Below are positions 22,552 to 31,701 of a stretch of DNA of 64,000 nt, piece by piece (positions within the stretch are counted from its first letter, which is position 1; each line of letters starts with the position of its first letter). A program made the position numbers and the translations under genes. The notes under the pieces are model-generated. The model saw nothing but the letters and a program-made list of their open reading frames with translations, was not told where the DNA came from and ran no database searches. The stretch comes from Segatella copri DSM 18205 (lineage in GTDB: Bacteria; Bacteroidota; Bacteroidia; Bacteroidales; Bacteroidaceae), in assembly GCF_025151535.1 (NCBI RefSeq), contig NZ_CP102288.1, forward strand, positions 2,923,501-2,987,500. The letters are read 5' to 3'.

Positions 22552-23430
22552 ATGAAGATAATAGAAAGCAGTATCAAAGGAAAGAAGAGCCCTGAGGCTT
22601 GTGAGGATGGAATGGTAGTTACCGATGATTTCATCGCTGTGATTGATGGCAGTACGAGCAAGACGCCGAAGCATCTCAATCCTGATATGAAGAACGGAAG
22701 ATACGCCATGATGCTTATCTCGGAATATATTCGTGAGGAGTTGAAAGCGGATGCCTCGGTAGATGAATTCTGCCAAGGCGTAACGGCGTATATATATAAT
22801 AAGGTGTATGAAAAGCTTGGGGTAGAAGAGCGGTTGAAGGAGCATCCGGAAGAACGGCTTACCGCCTCGGCTATCCTTTATAGCCGGACAAGGAATGAAG
22901 TCTGGATGGTGGGCGATTGCCAGGCCATCATCGATGGAAAACTCTATGAGAATGGCAAGCCTTATGAGGAGAAGATTGCCCGTAAGAGGGTAGAACTGAT
23001 AGAGCAGGGCCTTTCGCCTGCTGAGGCTAGAAAGCAGATAGAGCCTTTATTGATCGAGGCGATGCTTTCGGGGCAGAACCAGACCTATACGGTTATCGAT
23101 GGATTTCCTATCTATCGGGAGGGAGTGAAGGTTGTTTCTGTTTCAGATTCTAGTTCAGTTCAGGATTCTGTTCCAGCATCAGATTCTGTCCCTTGCTCTG
23201 ACTCCGCTTCTGCATCAGGTACAATTCCATCTTCTTCCTCCGAGATAGTCTTGGCGAGCGATGGCTATCCGTTTCTGAAGCCAACCTTGGCAGCGAGCGA
23301 GGCGGCATTGGCAGAGCAGATTGCCAACGACCCTCAGAACATCCATTCCTTTATCGCCACCAAGGGCATCGTAGAGGGCAATAAAAGCTTTGATGATAGA
23401 ACTTATATTCGATTTGTTTATTGCCAGTAA
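22552..23430 (+). CDS. PP2C-like serine/threonine phosphatase-fold protein
   Basis: A 292-residue protein with the metal-site pattern of the PP2C fold: CEDGMVVTDDFIAVIDGST (about 17-35), VWMVGDCQAIIDG (about 121-133), IVLASDGYP (about 237-245) and the closing FDDRTYIRF. The aspartates that bind Mn/Mg appear to be kept. Between about 198 and 236 there is a serine-rich repetitive insert (SVPASDSVPCSDSASAS) just before the third motif, unusual for the family and probably a flexible loop. No membrane helix. Substrate unknown; no partner kinase is adjacent. Confidence 0.65.
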   Translation: MKIIESSIKGKKSPEACEDGMVVTDDFIAVIDGSTSKTPKHLNPDMKNGRYAMMLISEYIREELKADASVDEFCQGVTAYIYNKVYEKLGVEERLKEHPEERLTASAILYSRTRNEVWMVGDCQAIIDGKLYENGKPYEEKIARKRVELIEQGLSPAEARKQIEPLLIEAMLSGQNQTYTVIDGFPIYREGVKVVSVSDSSSVQDSVPASDSVPCSDSASASGTIPSSSSEIVLASDGYPFLKPTLAASEAALAEQIANDPQNIHSFIATKGIVEGNKSFDDRTYIRFVYCQ

Positions 23431-24100
23431 ATAAAAAGCAGCAGATTTATTTATTGGCAATAAACAAAATGGCTGATTTCGGCTGAAAAATAAAACACGG
23501 ACAAATTGAATTTGTCCGGCTTGCTTGTCCGGACGCTTGTAACTATCCAATAATCAGTGAATTATGAACGCTCGGACAATTTGTCCGGACAAATTCAATT
23601 TGTCCGTGTTATTTTTTTAGCATGAATTTGTAAAGAAAAGCAAGGATTTCCATCCGGTAGGCGATGTATTCCTAAGAAGAAAACTATGAGTTCCAACCCG
23701 TGAACCGGTGAGTTCTGGAGGAGAAAACTATGAGTTAGTATTTTTAACAAAAGGGGCAAAGGGTTAACTGTTAACTCTGTTAACCCCCATCTGGAAAAAT
23801 AACCTCTCAAACGCTCCTTCTTAAACAGGTTAAGTGTCTTATATTGAGCCTGGCAAGAGTCATCTATGATGACCGGCAGAAGGCTTAAATGAAGCCTCGC
23901 AGTGGCGATAAATTGAGCCACTTGCGTATCCTTTATCATACGCTTGCGTGCAAAATATATTAAATAAGTAAGGGCTGCCAGTACATCCTGGCAGCCCTAT
24001 TACGTTAGTATGTTATGAAAAATTTGAGAGAATTGAAACTTCACAGCTTCAGAATTGTTTTACTAAACATGATTTTTTATAGAGAAAGCATAGAAATAAT
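23431..24100. other. Long intergenic region with repeats
   Basis: About 670 bases with no convincing gene. It holds a 26-bp inverted repeat pair (23494-23610), two direct copies of GAAAACTATGAGTT (23679-23692, 23723-23736) and GTTAACTCTGTTAAC. A minus-strand frame of 114 codons (23595-23939) has no recognisable features and runs over the repeats, so it is not called. Confidence 0.5.
23494..23610. repeat. 26-bp perfect inverted repeats, each itself palindromic
   Basis: The arm at 23494-23519 starts AACACGGACAAATTG; its perfect inverse is 23585-23610 and is followed by ATTTTTTTA. Each arm contains CGGACAAATT-G-AATTTGTCCG. The 65 bases between hold two more GTCCGGAC/CGGACAA copies. It could be a transcription terminator for the upstream gene or a short mobile repeat. 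Confidence 0.6.
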
Positions 24101-24601
24101 CTACTTTAATAACGTTGGAGACGTTGTTGGATTGCTTACCTGATCGATGCCTGTGCGTTGCATAGAATCAACCGAAGCAGAATCTCCCATGGCTACGGAC
24201 ACGCCCTTGCCACTCTTGATGTATCCTACGTTTTCAACAGAATCAATGTCATTGCTCTGGAAAGGAACCTGAACTGCATTGCCCAATGTCAGGATGATAG
24301 CTACCACGGCAGCAGCCTTGAAGAGAGGCTTCAGGCGCTCTGTCAAAGAAATCACCTTTGCCTTGTTAGGCTTCTTGGTGTATTCATCTTCAATCATCGC
24401 CATCATCTTCTGGTCGAAGTCATCACCCAGCGCCTCTTGCTTAGCCTCGCCCATCTCGTAAGAGAAGAGCGCTTGGTATGGCTTCAGCTCGGCAGGCAAC
24501 TCGTCCTGGCTGAAGAATGCACGGAGAATCTCCTCTTCTTCGAGAGAAGTCTCGCCCTTCCAGTAGCGATCCAAAAGTTGGTTGATGTACTTATAATCCA
24601 T
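24101..24601 (-). CDS. Anti-sigma-factor-like single-pass membrane protein
   Basis: A 166-residue protein. Residues 1-80 are a helical domain that starts MDYKYINQLLDRYWKG and resembles the cytoplasmic sigma-binding part of Bacteroidota anti-sigma proteins. One TM helix lies at about 92-110 (LFKAAAVVAIILTLGNAV). The C-terminal 55 residues would be periplasmic. Its start overlaps the sigma gene by 11 bases, so the two are made together, the standard arrangement for an ECF sigma and its regulator. No zinc-binding HxxxCxxC motif is seen. Confidence 0.65.
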   Translation of the reverse strand: MDYKYINQLLDRYWKGETSLEEEEILRAFFSQDELPAELKPYQALFSYEMGEAKQEALGDDFDQKMMAMIEDEYTKKPNKAKVISLTERLKPLFKAAAVVAIILTLGNAVQVPFQSNDIDSVENVGYIKSGKGVSVAMGDSASVDSMQRTGIDQVSNPTTSPTLLK

Positions 24602-25106
24602 ATCTGTCGAATTGTTGAAATCTTTGTTTGACTGTTTGACGAGCCCTGAAGATGTTCACCTTGACCTGGTCTTCCGTGATGCTGAGGATGTCTGCTATTT
24701 CCTTGTAGGACTTTCCTTCGATGTCTCGAAGCTGCAGACAGCTGCGCTGCTTTTCAGGCAACTCGTCGATAATATTCTTTACGATGTTCAGTTTGTCTTT
24801 CTGAATCATCCTTTCTGAGGGGGTAGAAGTGTTTTCGTCTAACCTTTCTGTATTCTGCTCTTCCAGCGAATCATTCTGATTTTCCATCTTCTTGATGCGG
24901 TCGAGCGAAAGGTTGCGAGCGATGGTGAGACTGTATGCCTCGATGGAGTCAAGCTCCTGCCATCTGTCGCGGGCGTTCCAGACTTTAATCAGCGTATCCT
25001 GCACAACGTCTTCCGCTTCCTCCCGGTTGAGAGTAATGCGAAGAGCCAGCCTGAAGAGTTTGTTCTTCAGCGGCAAAACATCGTTCTGGAAACTGATTTC
25101 TTTCAT
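24591..25106 (-). CDS. ECF-type RNA polymerase sigma factor
   Basis: A 171-residue sigma-70 family protein with only regions 2 and 4. Region 2 contains EAEDVVQDTLIKVWNA (about 31-46) for core and -10 binding. Region 4 contains LPEKQRSCLQLRDIEGKSY and EIADILSITEDQV (about 115-147), the -35 reading HTH. The two are joined by a charged linker (NDSLEEQNTERLDE). The downstream overlapping gene is its likely membrane anti-sigma. Targets unknown. Confidence 0.9.
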   Translation of the reverse strand: MKEISFQNDVLPLKNKLFRLALRITLNREEAEDVVQDTLIKVWNARDRWQELDSIEAYSLTIARNLSLDRIKKMENQNDSLEEQNTERLDENTSTPSERMIQKDKLNIVKNIIDELPEKQRSCLQLRDIEGKSYKEIADILSITEDQVKVNIFRARQTVKQRFQQFDRYGL

Positions 25107-25196
25107 CCCTCTATAATTAATGACGACTATGTTATAAGAAAGTTACAACCAATCTTGATTTATTTCTATTTTTAACTCTTGTTAAGAAAAAAGGTG

Positions 25197-25231
25197 ATGA
25201 ATTCTTCACTCTTCACTCTTCGTTCTTCACT
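25197..25231. repeat. CTCTTCAC-type simple repeat
   Basis: Tandem copies of TTCACTCTTC at the end of argB. The inverse, with the same GAATTC edge, occurs at 44147-44180, and longer relatives at 49664-49825. Confidence 0.5.
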
Positions 25232-25997
25232 TAATCACCGTTCCGTGCTTTCCGTCGATGGCGGTAGCAAGGGTGATAATCACCTCTTTCACACCAGCAT
25301 CGATGGCTGCAAGGGCATTCTCCAACTTAGGAATCATGCCGCCTGCCACGGTACCATCTGCTTTATATCTCTCAAAATCGGCATGGGTAATCACTGGAAT
25401 CACGCTGTCATCATCCTCAGGATTACTGAGCACGCCTTTCTTTTCAAAACTATATATCAATGTCACATCGTAGTAAGGCGCCAGAGCCTTGGCAGTCTCG
25501 CTGGCTATGGTGTCGGCATTGGTGTTGAGGATATTGCCCTTGCCGTCATGGGTCAATGGAGCCATCACTGGAGTAATACCTTCATTAATCAGGGTTTGGA
25601 GCATCTTGCCGTTGGCACGCTCTACATCGCCCACGAATCCGAAGTCGATACCATCCTTCAACGGACGCTTGTGACTGTGGATTACGTCCATATCAGCACC
25701 GGTCAGACCGAGGGCATTCACACCGTTAGCCTGGAGCTTGGCAACCAGGTTCTTGTTGACCAGACCGCCATAAACCATTGTTACCACTTCCAGCATGTCT
25801 GCATCGGTGATACGGCGGCCGTTCACCATCTTGCTCTCGATGCCGAGGGCTGCGGCTACTTTAGTGGCACGGCGGCCACCGCCATGTACCAATACTTTCT
25901 TGCCAGGAATGGCTGCGAAATCCTTCAAGAGCTGTGCCAGCTGCTCGCTGTCTTCAACGATGGCACCGCCTACCTTTACTACTGTTACTTTTTCCAT
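25227..25997 (-). CDS. argB: Acetylglutamate kinase
   Basis: A 256-residue amino-acid kinase that phosphorylates N-acetylglutamate, the second step of arginine synthesis. The phosphate-binding VKVGGAIVEDSEQL is at about 5-18, HGGGRRATKVAA (about 37-48) binds the substrate, and NADTIASETAKAL and GGMIPKLENALAAI match the family. ATG 25997 (MEKVTVVKVGG) is chosen over the open frame to 26042, whose extra residues come from an AT-rich repeat. It shares direction with speA, giving arginine synthesis and breakdown genes side by side. Confidence 0.92.
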   Translation of the reverse strand: MEKVTVVKVGGAIVEDSEQLAQLLKDFAAIPGKKVLVHGGGRRATKVAAALGIESKMVNGRRITDADMLEVVTMVYGGLVNKNLVAKLQANGVNALGLTGADMDVIHSHKRPLKDGIDFGFVGDVERANGKMLQTLINEGITPVMAPLTHDGKGNILNTNADTIASETAKALAPYYDVTLIYSFEKKGVLSNPEDDDSVIPVITHADFERYKADGTVAGGMIPKLENALAAIDAGVKEVIITLATAIDGKHGTVIK

Positions 25998-25998
25998 C

Positions 25999-26078
25999 TT
26001 TAAGTTTAGTTTATAGTTTATAGTTAATAGTTTATAGGGCAATCTTGCTGTAAACTATTAACTATCAACTGTTAATTC
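25999..26078. repeat. AT-rich inverted repeat between argB and speA
   Basis: Copies of TTTATAGTTAATAG-type sequence before the midpoint and AACTATTAACTATCAACT after it can pair as a weak hairpin. Similar motifs follow ribF near 21600. Confidence 0.4.
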
Positions 26079-27971
26079 TTACTGAAGATATGTGTATCCG
26101 AAGAGACCATTGCGATAGGTGCCCAGGAATTCCTTGCCCTCATCGAGCGAAATCTTGCCTTCTTTCACACTCTTGGTTACCCACTGCTCCAACTGGCGGA
26201 CGAGCTTCTTCGGATTGTACTGTACGTAATCCAATACCTCCTCTACAGTCTCGCCGTCGAAAATCTGGTCGATGCAATATTTGCCGTCCTTTACAGAAAT
26301 GTGGGCAGCATTGGTGTCGCCGAAGAGATTGTGCATGTCGCCCAGAATCTCCTGGTAGGCACCAACGAGGAATACACCGAGATAATATGGCTCGTTCTTC
26401 TTCAATGGATGAAGAGGAAGAACGTTGCCGATATGTCCGTCGGTAACGAAGTTGGCAATCTTTCCGTCGCTGTCGCAGGTGATGTCCTGCAAGGTAGCGT
26501 TGCGGGTAGGACGCTCGTTCAGACGCTGGATAGGCATGATAGGGAAGAGCTGGTCGATAGCCCAACTGTCTGGTAGGCTCTGGAACAGAGAGAAGTTGCA
26601 GAAATACTTGTCGGCAAGAATCTTATCCAATCCTCTGAGCTCCTCAGGTACATGCTTCATGTGCTTAGCAAGATTGTTGATCTCGTGGCACACGCTCCAG
26701 TACATTGCCTCAATCTCTGCACGGGTCTTCAGATCTACGATGCCGTGAGAGAAGAGCTGCAAGGCCTCTTCGCGAATCTGCTCGGCATCATGCCAGTCTT
26801 CCAGCATATTGCGAGGATTCAGGTTGTCCCATATCTCATAAAGATCCTTCACCAGCTGGTGGTCGGTCTCCTTCGCCTCAAACTCCTCAGGCATCTCTGG
26901 CAGGGAAGCGGTTTCCAAGACATCGATGACCAGGACAGAATGATGGGCAGAGAGCGAACGGCCGCTCTCGGTGATGAGGTTAGGGTGCTCGATATTGTTC
27001 TTGCTGGCTGCATCTACGAATGTATAGACACAGTCGTTTACATACTCCTGGATAGAGTAGTTTACGGAGCTCTCGCTGCTTGAAGAGCGGGTGCCGTCGT
27101 AATCTACACCGAGTCCGCCACCGCAATCTACGAAATCTACATTGTAGCCCATCTTGTGGAGGCTAATATAGAACTGGGCTGCCTCACGGAGAGCTGTCTG
27201 AATGCGGCGAATCTTGGTAATCTGACTTCCGATATGGAAGTGGATAAGGCGCAGACAGTCGTGGAATCCCATCTCGTCTATCTTCTTGAGGGCTGTGAGC
27301 AGTTCTGCGCTGGTCAAGCCGAACTTAGATGCATCGCCGCCGCTTTCAGCCCATTTACCTGAACCTGAAGAAGCCAGTTTGATGCGGATACCGATGTTTG
27401 GCTTTACGTTGAGCTTTTTGGCTACCTTTTCGATGATGTCCAGCTCATTGAGCTTTTCTACTACGATAAAGATGCGCTTGCCCATCTTCTGAGCCAGCAA
27501 GGCAAGTTCGATGTAGCTCTCGTCTTTGTAGCCGTTGCAGATGATGAGCGAGTCGCTCTGTGCCTGTACGGCGATGACGGCGTGGAGTTCAGGCTTAGAG
27601 CCAACCTCCAGTCCGAGGTTGAACTTCTTGCCGTGAGAGATAATCTCCTCAACGACCGGCTGCATCTGGTTCACCTTAATAGGATAGATGACAAAGTTTT
27701 CTCCCTTGTATCCATACTCTTCCTTTGCCTTTTGAAAACAGCTGGCTGTCTTCTCGATGCGGTTGTCGAGGATGTCTGGGAAACGGAGCAGTACGGGAGC
27801 GTTGATGTCGCGTAATGCCAACTCGTCCATGATGTCGCGCAGGTCTATCTGCGTGTTGTCCTTGCATGGAGTTACATAGACATCACCCTTGTCGTTGATG
27901 CCAAAGTAAGAAGTACCCCAACCACAGATGTTGTAGAGCTCCTTCGAGTCTTCAATAGTCCATTTCTTCAT
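26079..27971 (-). CDS. speA: Biosynthetic arginine decarboxylase
   Basis: A 630-residue PLP enzyme that converts arginine to agmatine for polyamine synthesis. The PLP lysine is in YPIKVNQMQP (about 96-105). VEVGSKPEL-like residues (LGLEVGSKPEL), HFHIGSQI and VDCGGGLGVDYDGT bind the cofactor; ITESGRSLSAHHSVLV and GAYQEILGDMHNLFGDTNAAH are typical of the SpeA class. Length matches the family (about 630-660). It lies between argB and aroK on the minus strand. Confidence 0.95.
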   Translation of the reverse strand: MKKWTIEDSKELYNICGWGTSYFGINDKGDVYVTPCKDNTQIDLRDIMDELALRDINAPVLLRFPDILDNRIEKTASCFQKAKEEYGYKGENFVIYPIKVNQMQPVVEEIISHGKKFNLGLEVGSKPELHAVIAVQAQSDSLIICNGYKDESYIELALLAQKMGKRIFIVVEKLNELDIIEKVAKKLNVKPNIGIRIKLASSGSGKWAESGGDASKFGLTSAELLTALKKIDEMGFHDCLRLIHFHIGSQITKIRRIQTALREAAQFYISLHKMGYNVDFVDCGGGLGVDYDGTRSSSSESSVNYSIQEYVNDCVYTFVDAASKNNIEHPNLITESGRSLSAHHSVLVIDVLETASLPEMPEEFEAKETDHQLVKDLYEIWDNLNPRNMLEDWHDAEQIREEALQLFSHGIVDLKTRAEIEAMYWSVCHEINNLAKHMKHVPEELRGLDKILADKYFCNFSLFQSLPDSWAIDQLFPIMPIQRLNERPTRNATLQDITCDSDGKIANFVTDGHIGNVLPLHPLKKNEPYYLGVFLVGAYQEILGDMHNLFGDTNAAHISVKDGKYCIDQIFDGETVEEVLDYVQYNPKKLVRQLEQWVTKSVKEGKISLDEGKEFLGTYRNGLFGYTYLQ

Positions 27972-28040
27972 TTTCTAATCTTGCTTGCTGGAAATCAGTT
28001 TTGTTTGTTACCTTTATTATATATTACTTTTTAGATACGG

Positions 28041-28568
28041 CTATATGTTCAGCAGGTCTCTGATCTGCTGAACAATAGCGTTGATTTTATCATAATTGTC
28101 CATCACGTTGATATCGATGATGTGTTTTGCCTTCTCGTAGTAAGGCTCGCGAAGTTTCAGCTGCTCATGGATAAACTTGTCTACCTCTTCCGGTGTTTTG
28201 TTGAGCAGTAGAGGGCGTACGCCTTTGCCCATCTTCAGATGAGCGTGAAGGGTTTCTGGAGAAGCCTTCAGGTAAAACGTTTCGCCAAGTTGGTTCATGT
28301 AGTCCATATTGTCGAAGAAACATGGTGTTCCTCCTCCGCAACTTACCACTACATTTTCAAACTCTGCCACTTCGTGTAGCATATTGTGCTCTATCTTGCG
28401 AAATCCCTCTTCTCCAACTTCGTCGAAGATCTGTTTAACGGTCTTGCGCATTCGGCTCTCGATATACCAGTCGAGATCGTAGAACATAACGCCAAGGTCT
28501 TTGGCGAGGGCTTTGCCGACCGTTGTCTTGCCGGCGCCCATGTATCCTATGATGATGATTGACTTCAT
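28041..28568 (-). CDS. aroK: Shikimate kinase
   Basis: A 175-residue kinase of the chorismate pathway. The P-loop is GYMGAGKTTVGKALA (about 8-22); DLDWYIESR (about 32-40) and VVSCGGGTPCF (about 72-82) bind shikimate; the lid contains GVRPLL. It lies between speA and topA. Confidence 0.93.
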   Translation of the reverse strand: MKSIIIIGYMGAGKTTVGKALAKDLGVMFYDLDWYIESRMRKTVKQIFDEVGEEGFRKIEHNMLHEVAEFENVVVSCGGGTPCFFDNMDYMNQLGETFYLKASPETLHAHLKMGKGVRPLLLNKTPEEVDKFIHEQLKLREPYYEKAKHIIDINVMDNYDKINAIVQQIRDLLNI

Positions 28569-28599
28569 TTTCTTCTGTTTCTATGTCAATGAGGCATGT

Positions 28600-30930
28600 T
28601 TATGATTTCTTTCTGCCTCTAGCCTTTGGTTCTGGAGCAGCTTTGATAATTTCCATACACTCCTCGTATGTAAGCTCCTCTGCACTCTCATGTTTTGCCT
28701 TTGGAATGCGGTAATTCTTGCCGTCGTAAGCAATGTATGGACCATACTTGCCATTGAGAATTTCCATCTTATCGTCCTCATCGAAAACTTTGAGATGGCG
28801 CTTCTCTTCGGCTTCGCGCTTTTCCTTGATCAGTTCGATGGCTCTATCCAGGGTGATGGTCAGCGGATCATCCTCCTTAGGAATAGAAACATACTTGCGG
28901 TTATGGAGGATGTAAGGGCCGTAGCGACCAGAGCTAACTGTTACAGTAATGCCTTCATAATCACCGAGTTCTCTTGGCAGCTTGAAGAGTTCCAAAGCTT
29001 CTTCCAGGGTGATGGTTTCTATGCTCTTGTCTGATGGCAACTGGGCAAACTGAGGCTTGTCCTTATCCTCAGCAGAACCAATCTGTACCACTGGTCCAAA
29101 ACGGCCAATCTTGACGAATACTGGCTTTCCTGTCTTTGGATCATTTCCGAGATTGCGCTCGCCGGCTTTGTGCTGGTTGCGTGCTTCCAGAACTTCCTTC
29201 ACTTCAGGCTCAAAGCCCTTGTCGAAATCCTTCATCCAGTTGGTCCATTCGGTCTTTCCTTCTGCAATATCATCAAACTTCTTCTCTACGTCTGCCGTAA
29301 AGTTGTAGTTCATGATGTTCGGGAAGTTCTCCATCAGGAAATCGTTTACTACGATGCCGATATCAGTAGGCAGAAGCTTACCCTTTTCAGAGCCTGCCAT
29401 CTCTTTCTTCAACTTCTGGGTTATCTTGATGCCCTTCAGGGAATCTATGGTAAATGTGCGCTCTTCGCCCGTCTTGTCACCCTTTACCACGTATTGACGC
29501 TGCTGGATGGTACTGATAGTTGGAGCATAGGTAGATGGACGGCCGATGCCGAGATCTTCCAGTTTCTTCACCAGACTGGCCTCTGTGTATCTTGCAGGAG
29601 CCAGAGAATACTTCTCTGTAGCAAGGATTTCTCTGCGCTGCAATTCATCGCCTTCTTTCAGGGCTGGAAGAATGTGGGAAGAATCCTCAGCATGCTCTTC
29701 ATCGTCGGTTGACTCAAGATAAACCTTGAGGAAACCATCGAATGAAACAACCTCGCCGGTAGCAACAAACTTTTCGCTTGTGTTGCCGATATTGATGTTG
29801 ATGGTTGTCTTTTCGAGTTGTGCGTCAGCCATCTGAGATGCGATGGTACGCTTCCAGATGAGTTCGTAAAGGCGCTTCTCCTGAGCGGTTCCTTCGATGG
29901 TTGGTTCATTCATATATGTAGGACGGATAGCCTCGTGCGCTTCCTGTGCACCCTTTGAACTGGTGTGGTAGGCACGAGTCTGGCTGTATTCCTTGCCATA
30001 TTCTCTGATAATCTCTTCTTTGCTGGCGTTGGAACAGAGCGTAGAGAGGTTTACGCTATCGGTTCGCATGTAAGTGATGCGTCCGCTTTCGTAAAGTTTC
30101 TGGGCTATCATCATGGTCTGTACAACGGTGAAACCAAGCTTGCGTGCTGCCTCCTGTTGCAGAGTAGAAGTAGTGAAAGGTGGTGCAGGAGAACGCTTTA
30201 AAGGCTTTTTGGTTACAGATTCAACCATAAACTTAGCGTCTTTACACTTCTCAAGGAAAGCTTCAACCTCTTCGTGGGTATTGAAACGCTGGTCCAGTTC
30301 TGTCTTTACCTCTGTTGCATTGCCGCTGTCGCTGATCAGGGCGAAAATAGCGGTAACGCGATAGTATGGAACACTCTGGAACTTCTGGATTTCACGCTCA
30401 CGTTCTACTATCAGACGGACAGCAACACTCTGTACACGACCTGCAGAAAGGGCTGGCTTAACCTTTCTCCACAAGATAGGAGAAAGCTTGAAACCTACTA
30501 GTCGGTCGAGTACACGACGTGCCTGCTGGGCATTCACCAGGTTCATGTCCAGATGGCGTGGGTTCTTGATTGCGTCAAGAATAGCCTGTTTGGTAATCTC
30601 GTGGAAGACAATACGGTTTGTCTTCTCCTCATCCAATCCCAGTACTTCGCAAAGGTGCCAGCTGATGGCTTCTCCCTCGCGGTCCTCATCGGATGCTAAC
30701 CAGATTTTCTTGGCTTTCTTCGCATTCGTTTTCAATTCTGTAACGAGTTTTTTCTTTTCCTCTGGAATCTCATAATCAGGTTCCATGGTTTTCTCGTTTA
30801 TACTAAGTTCCTTCTTCTTCAGGTCACGGATATGACCGTAAGAAGACATAACCTTATAGTCCTTACCTAAAAACTCTTCGATCTTTTTAGCCTTCGCAGG
30901 GCTCTCGACGATTACTAAATTCTCTTGCAT
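28600..30930 (-). CDS. topA: DNA topoisomerase I
   Basis: A 776-residue type IA topoisomerase that relaxes negative supercoils. The TOPRIM domain begins LVIVESPAKAKKIEEF (about 4-19) with LASDEDREGEAISWHL; the catalytic tyrosine is in RITYMRTDSVNLS near residue 293; SAGRVQSVAVRLI follows the family. The C-terminus has three repeats (GRFGPVVQIG, GRYGPYILHN, GKYGPYIAYDG), the zinc-free topoisomerase repeat type common in Bacteroidota, and a basic end (GRKKS). ATG 30930 (MQENLVIVESP) is chosen over 30942. Confidence 0.95.
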   Translation of the reverse strand: MQENLVIVESPAKAKKIEEFLGKDYKVMSSYGHIRDLKKKELSINEKTMEPDYEIPEEKKKLVTELKTNAKKAKKIWLASDEDREGEAISWHLCEVLGLDEEKTNRIVFHEITKQAILDAIKNPRHLDMNLVNAQQARRVLDRLVGFKLSPILWRKVKPALSAGRVQSVAVRLIVEREREIQKFQSVPYYRVTAIFALISDSGNATEVKTELDQRFNTHEEVEAFLEKCKDAKFMVESVTKKPLKRSPAPPFTTSTLQQEAARKLGFTVVQTMMIAQKLYESGRITYMRTDSVNLSTLCSNASKEEIIREYGKEYSQTRAYHTSSKGAQEAHEAIRPTYMNEPTIEGTAQEKRLYELIWKRTIASQMADAQLEKTTININIGNTSEKFVATGEVVSFDGFLKVYLESTDDEEHAEDSSHILPALKEGDELQRREILATEKYSLAPARYTEASLVKKLEDLGIGRPSTYAPTISTIQQRQYVVKGDKTGEERTFTIDSLKGIKITQKLKKEMAGSEKGKLLPTDIGIVVNDFLMENFPNIMNYNFTADVEKKFDDIAEGKTEWTNWMKDFDKGFEPEVKEVLEARNQHKAGERNLGNDPKTGKPVFVKIGRFGPVVQIGSAEDKDKPQFAQLPSDKSIETITLEEALELFKLPRELGDYEGITVTVSSGRYGPYILHNRKYVSIPKEDDPLTITLDRAIELIKEKREAEEKRHLKVFDEDDKMEILNGKYGPYIAYDGKNYRIPKAKHESAEELTYEECMEIIKAAPEPKARGRKKS

Positions 30931-31055
30931 AAGCTTATACACAATTTTTTTCGGTTGGCAAAAGTAAGTAAACTTTTTGCTTATACCTTATTATATGGTG
31001 TTTTTTTTGGTTTTTTTAATGTTTGGGAGCCATATTTGGCTGTATTGAACCCTTT

Positions 31056-31583
31056 TTACCCCAATTTTGTTTCCAAATAACGATGGAGCCCCTTGCGTAT
31101 GGAATCGAATGCAAACTCATCAGGATTGAGTCTGCTCAATGGTATCCAGAATGATTCTTCTGCATCGTCCATTGCTTCTATATGAGTGTCGTCTTTCACC
31201 TTCACTTCATAGAACATATCGAGGGTATGAACCATGAAACCTGAGTAAAGGTAGAGATTTGGGTAGCTGAACTGATACTTAACCTCAGTTGCATCCAGTC
31301 CGGTTTCCTCTTTTACCTCTCTTGCCATACCTTCTTCACCTGTTTCATCCATGTCAACAAAACCGCCTGGCAAATCGAGTGCCCCCTTGGCTGGGTCTTT
31401 CTTGCGCCTTACTGCCAGGAGCTCTTCCTTACTGTTGAGTATGAGAGCTACCGTAGCACTGCTTGGATTGAGGTAATAAGAGAATCCGCAGTCCTTACAC
31501 TTCTTGCTCTTGATGTTGTTGATTTCGAAATGATTAGAGCCGCAAACCGGGCAAAACTGAAACTTATCTAATACGTGACTCAT
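31056..31583 (-). CDS. NUDIX hydrolase with zinc ribbon
   Basis: A 175-residue protein. A four-cysteine zinc ribbon (CPVCG ... CKDCG) is at about 12-33, as in NADH pyrophosphatases. The NUDIX box GGFVDMDETGEEGMAREV then KEETGL lies at about 74-97 and contains the metal-binding glutamates. It probably hydrolyses a nucleoside-diphosphate derivative; NudC-like NADH activity is possible but the protein lacks the N-terminal NudC domain. Confidence 0.85.
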   Translation of the reverse strand: MSHVLDKFQFCPVCGSNHFEINNIKSKKCKDCGFSYYLNPSSATVALILNSKEELLAVRRKKDPAKGALDLPGGFVDMDETGEEGMAREVKEETGLDATEVKYQFSYPNLYLYSGFMVHTLDMFYEVKVKDDTHIEAMDDAEESFWIPLSRLNPDEFAFDSIRKGLHRYLETKLG

Positions 31584-31650
31584 ATTATGATTAATGTATA
31601 ATGATTGATGTTTAATGGAAAAGAATTTATCATCATGTTATAATTGAAAA

Positions 31651-31687
31651 GCGGCCGGTCTTTGACTGCTGAACAAAGATCGGCCGC
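31651..31687 (-). terminator. Terminator after the sialate esterase
   Basis: GCGGCCGGTCTTTG (31651-31664) and CAAAGATCGGCCGC (31674-31687) pair with one mismatch; TTTTCAATT follows on the minus strand. Confidence 0.75.
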
Positions 31688-31701
31688 TAGTTATCTGATA
31701 T

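Noticed and set aside
23595..23939. Minus-strand 114-codon frame in the long intergenic region
   Set aside because: It overlaps the inverted repeat and a direct repeat and shows no domain; low-complexity intergenic frames like this are common in this group.
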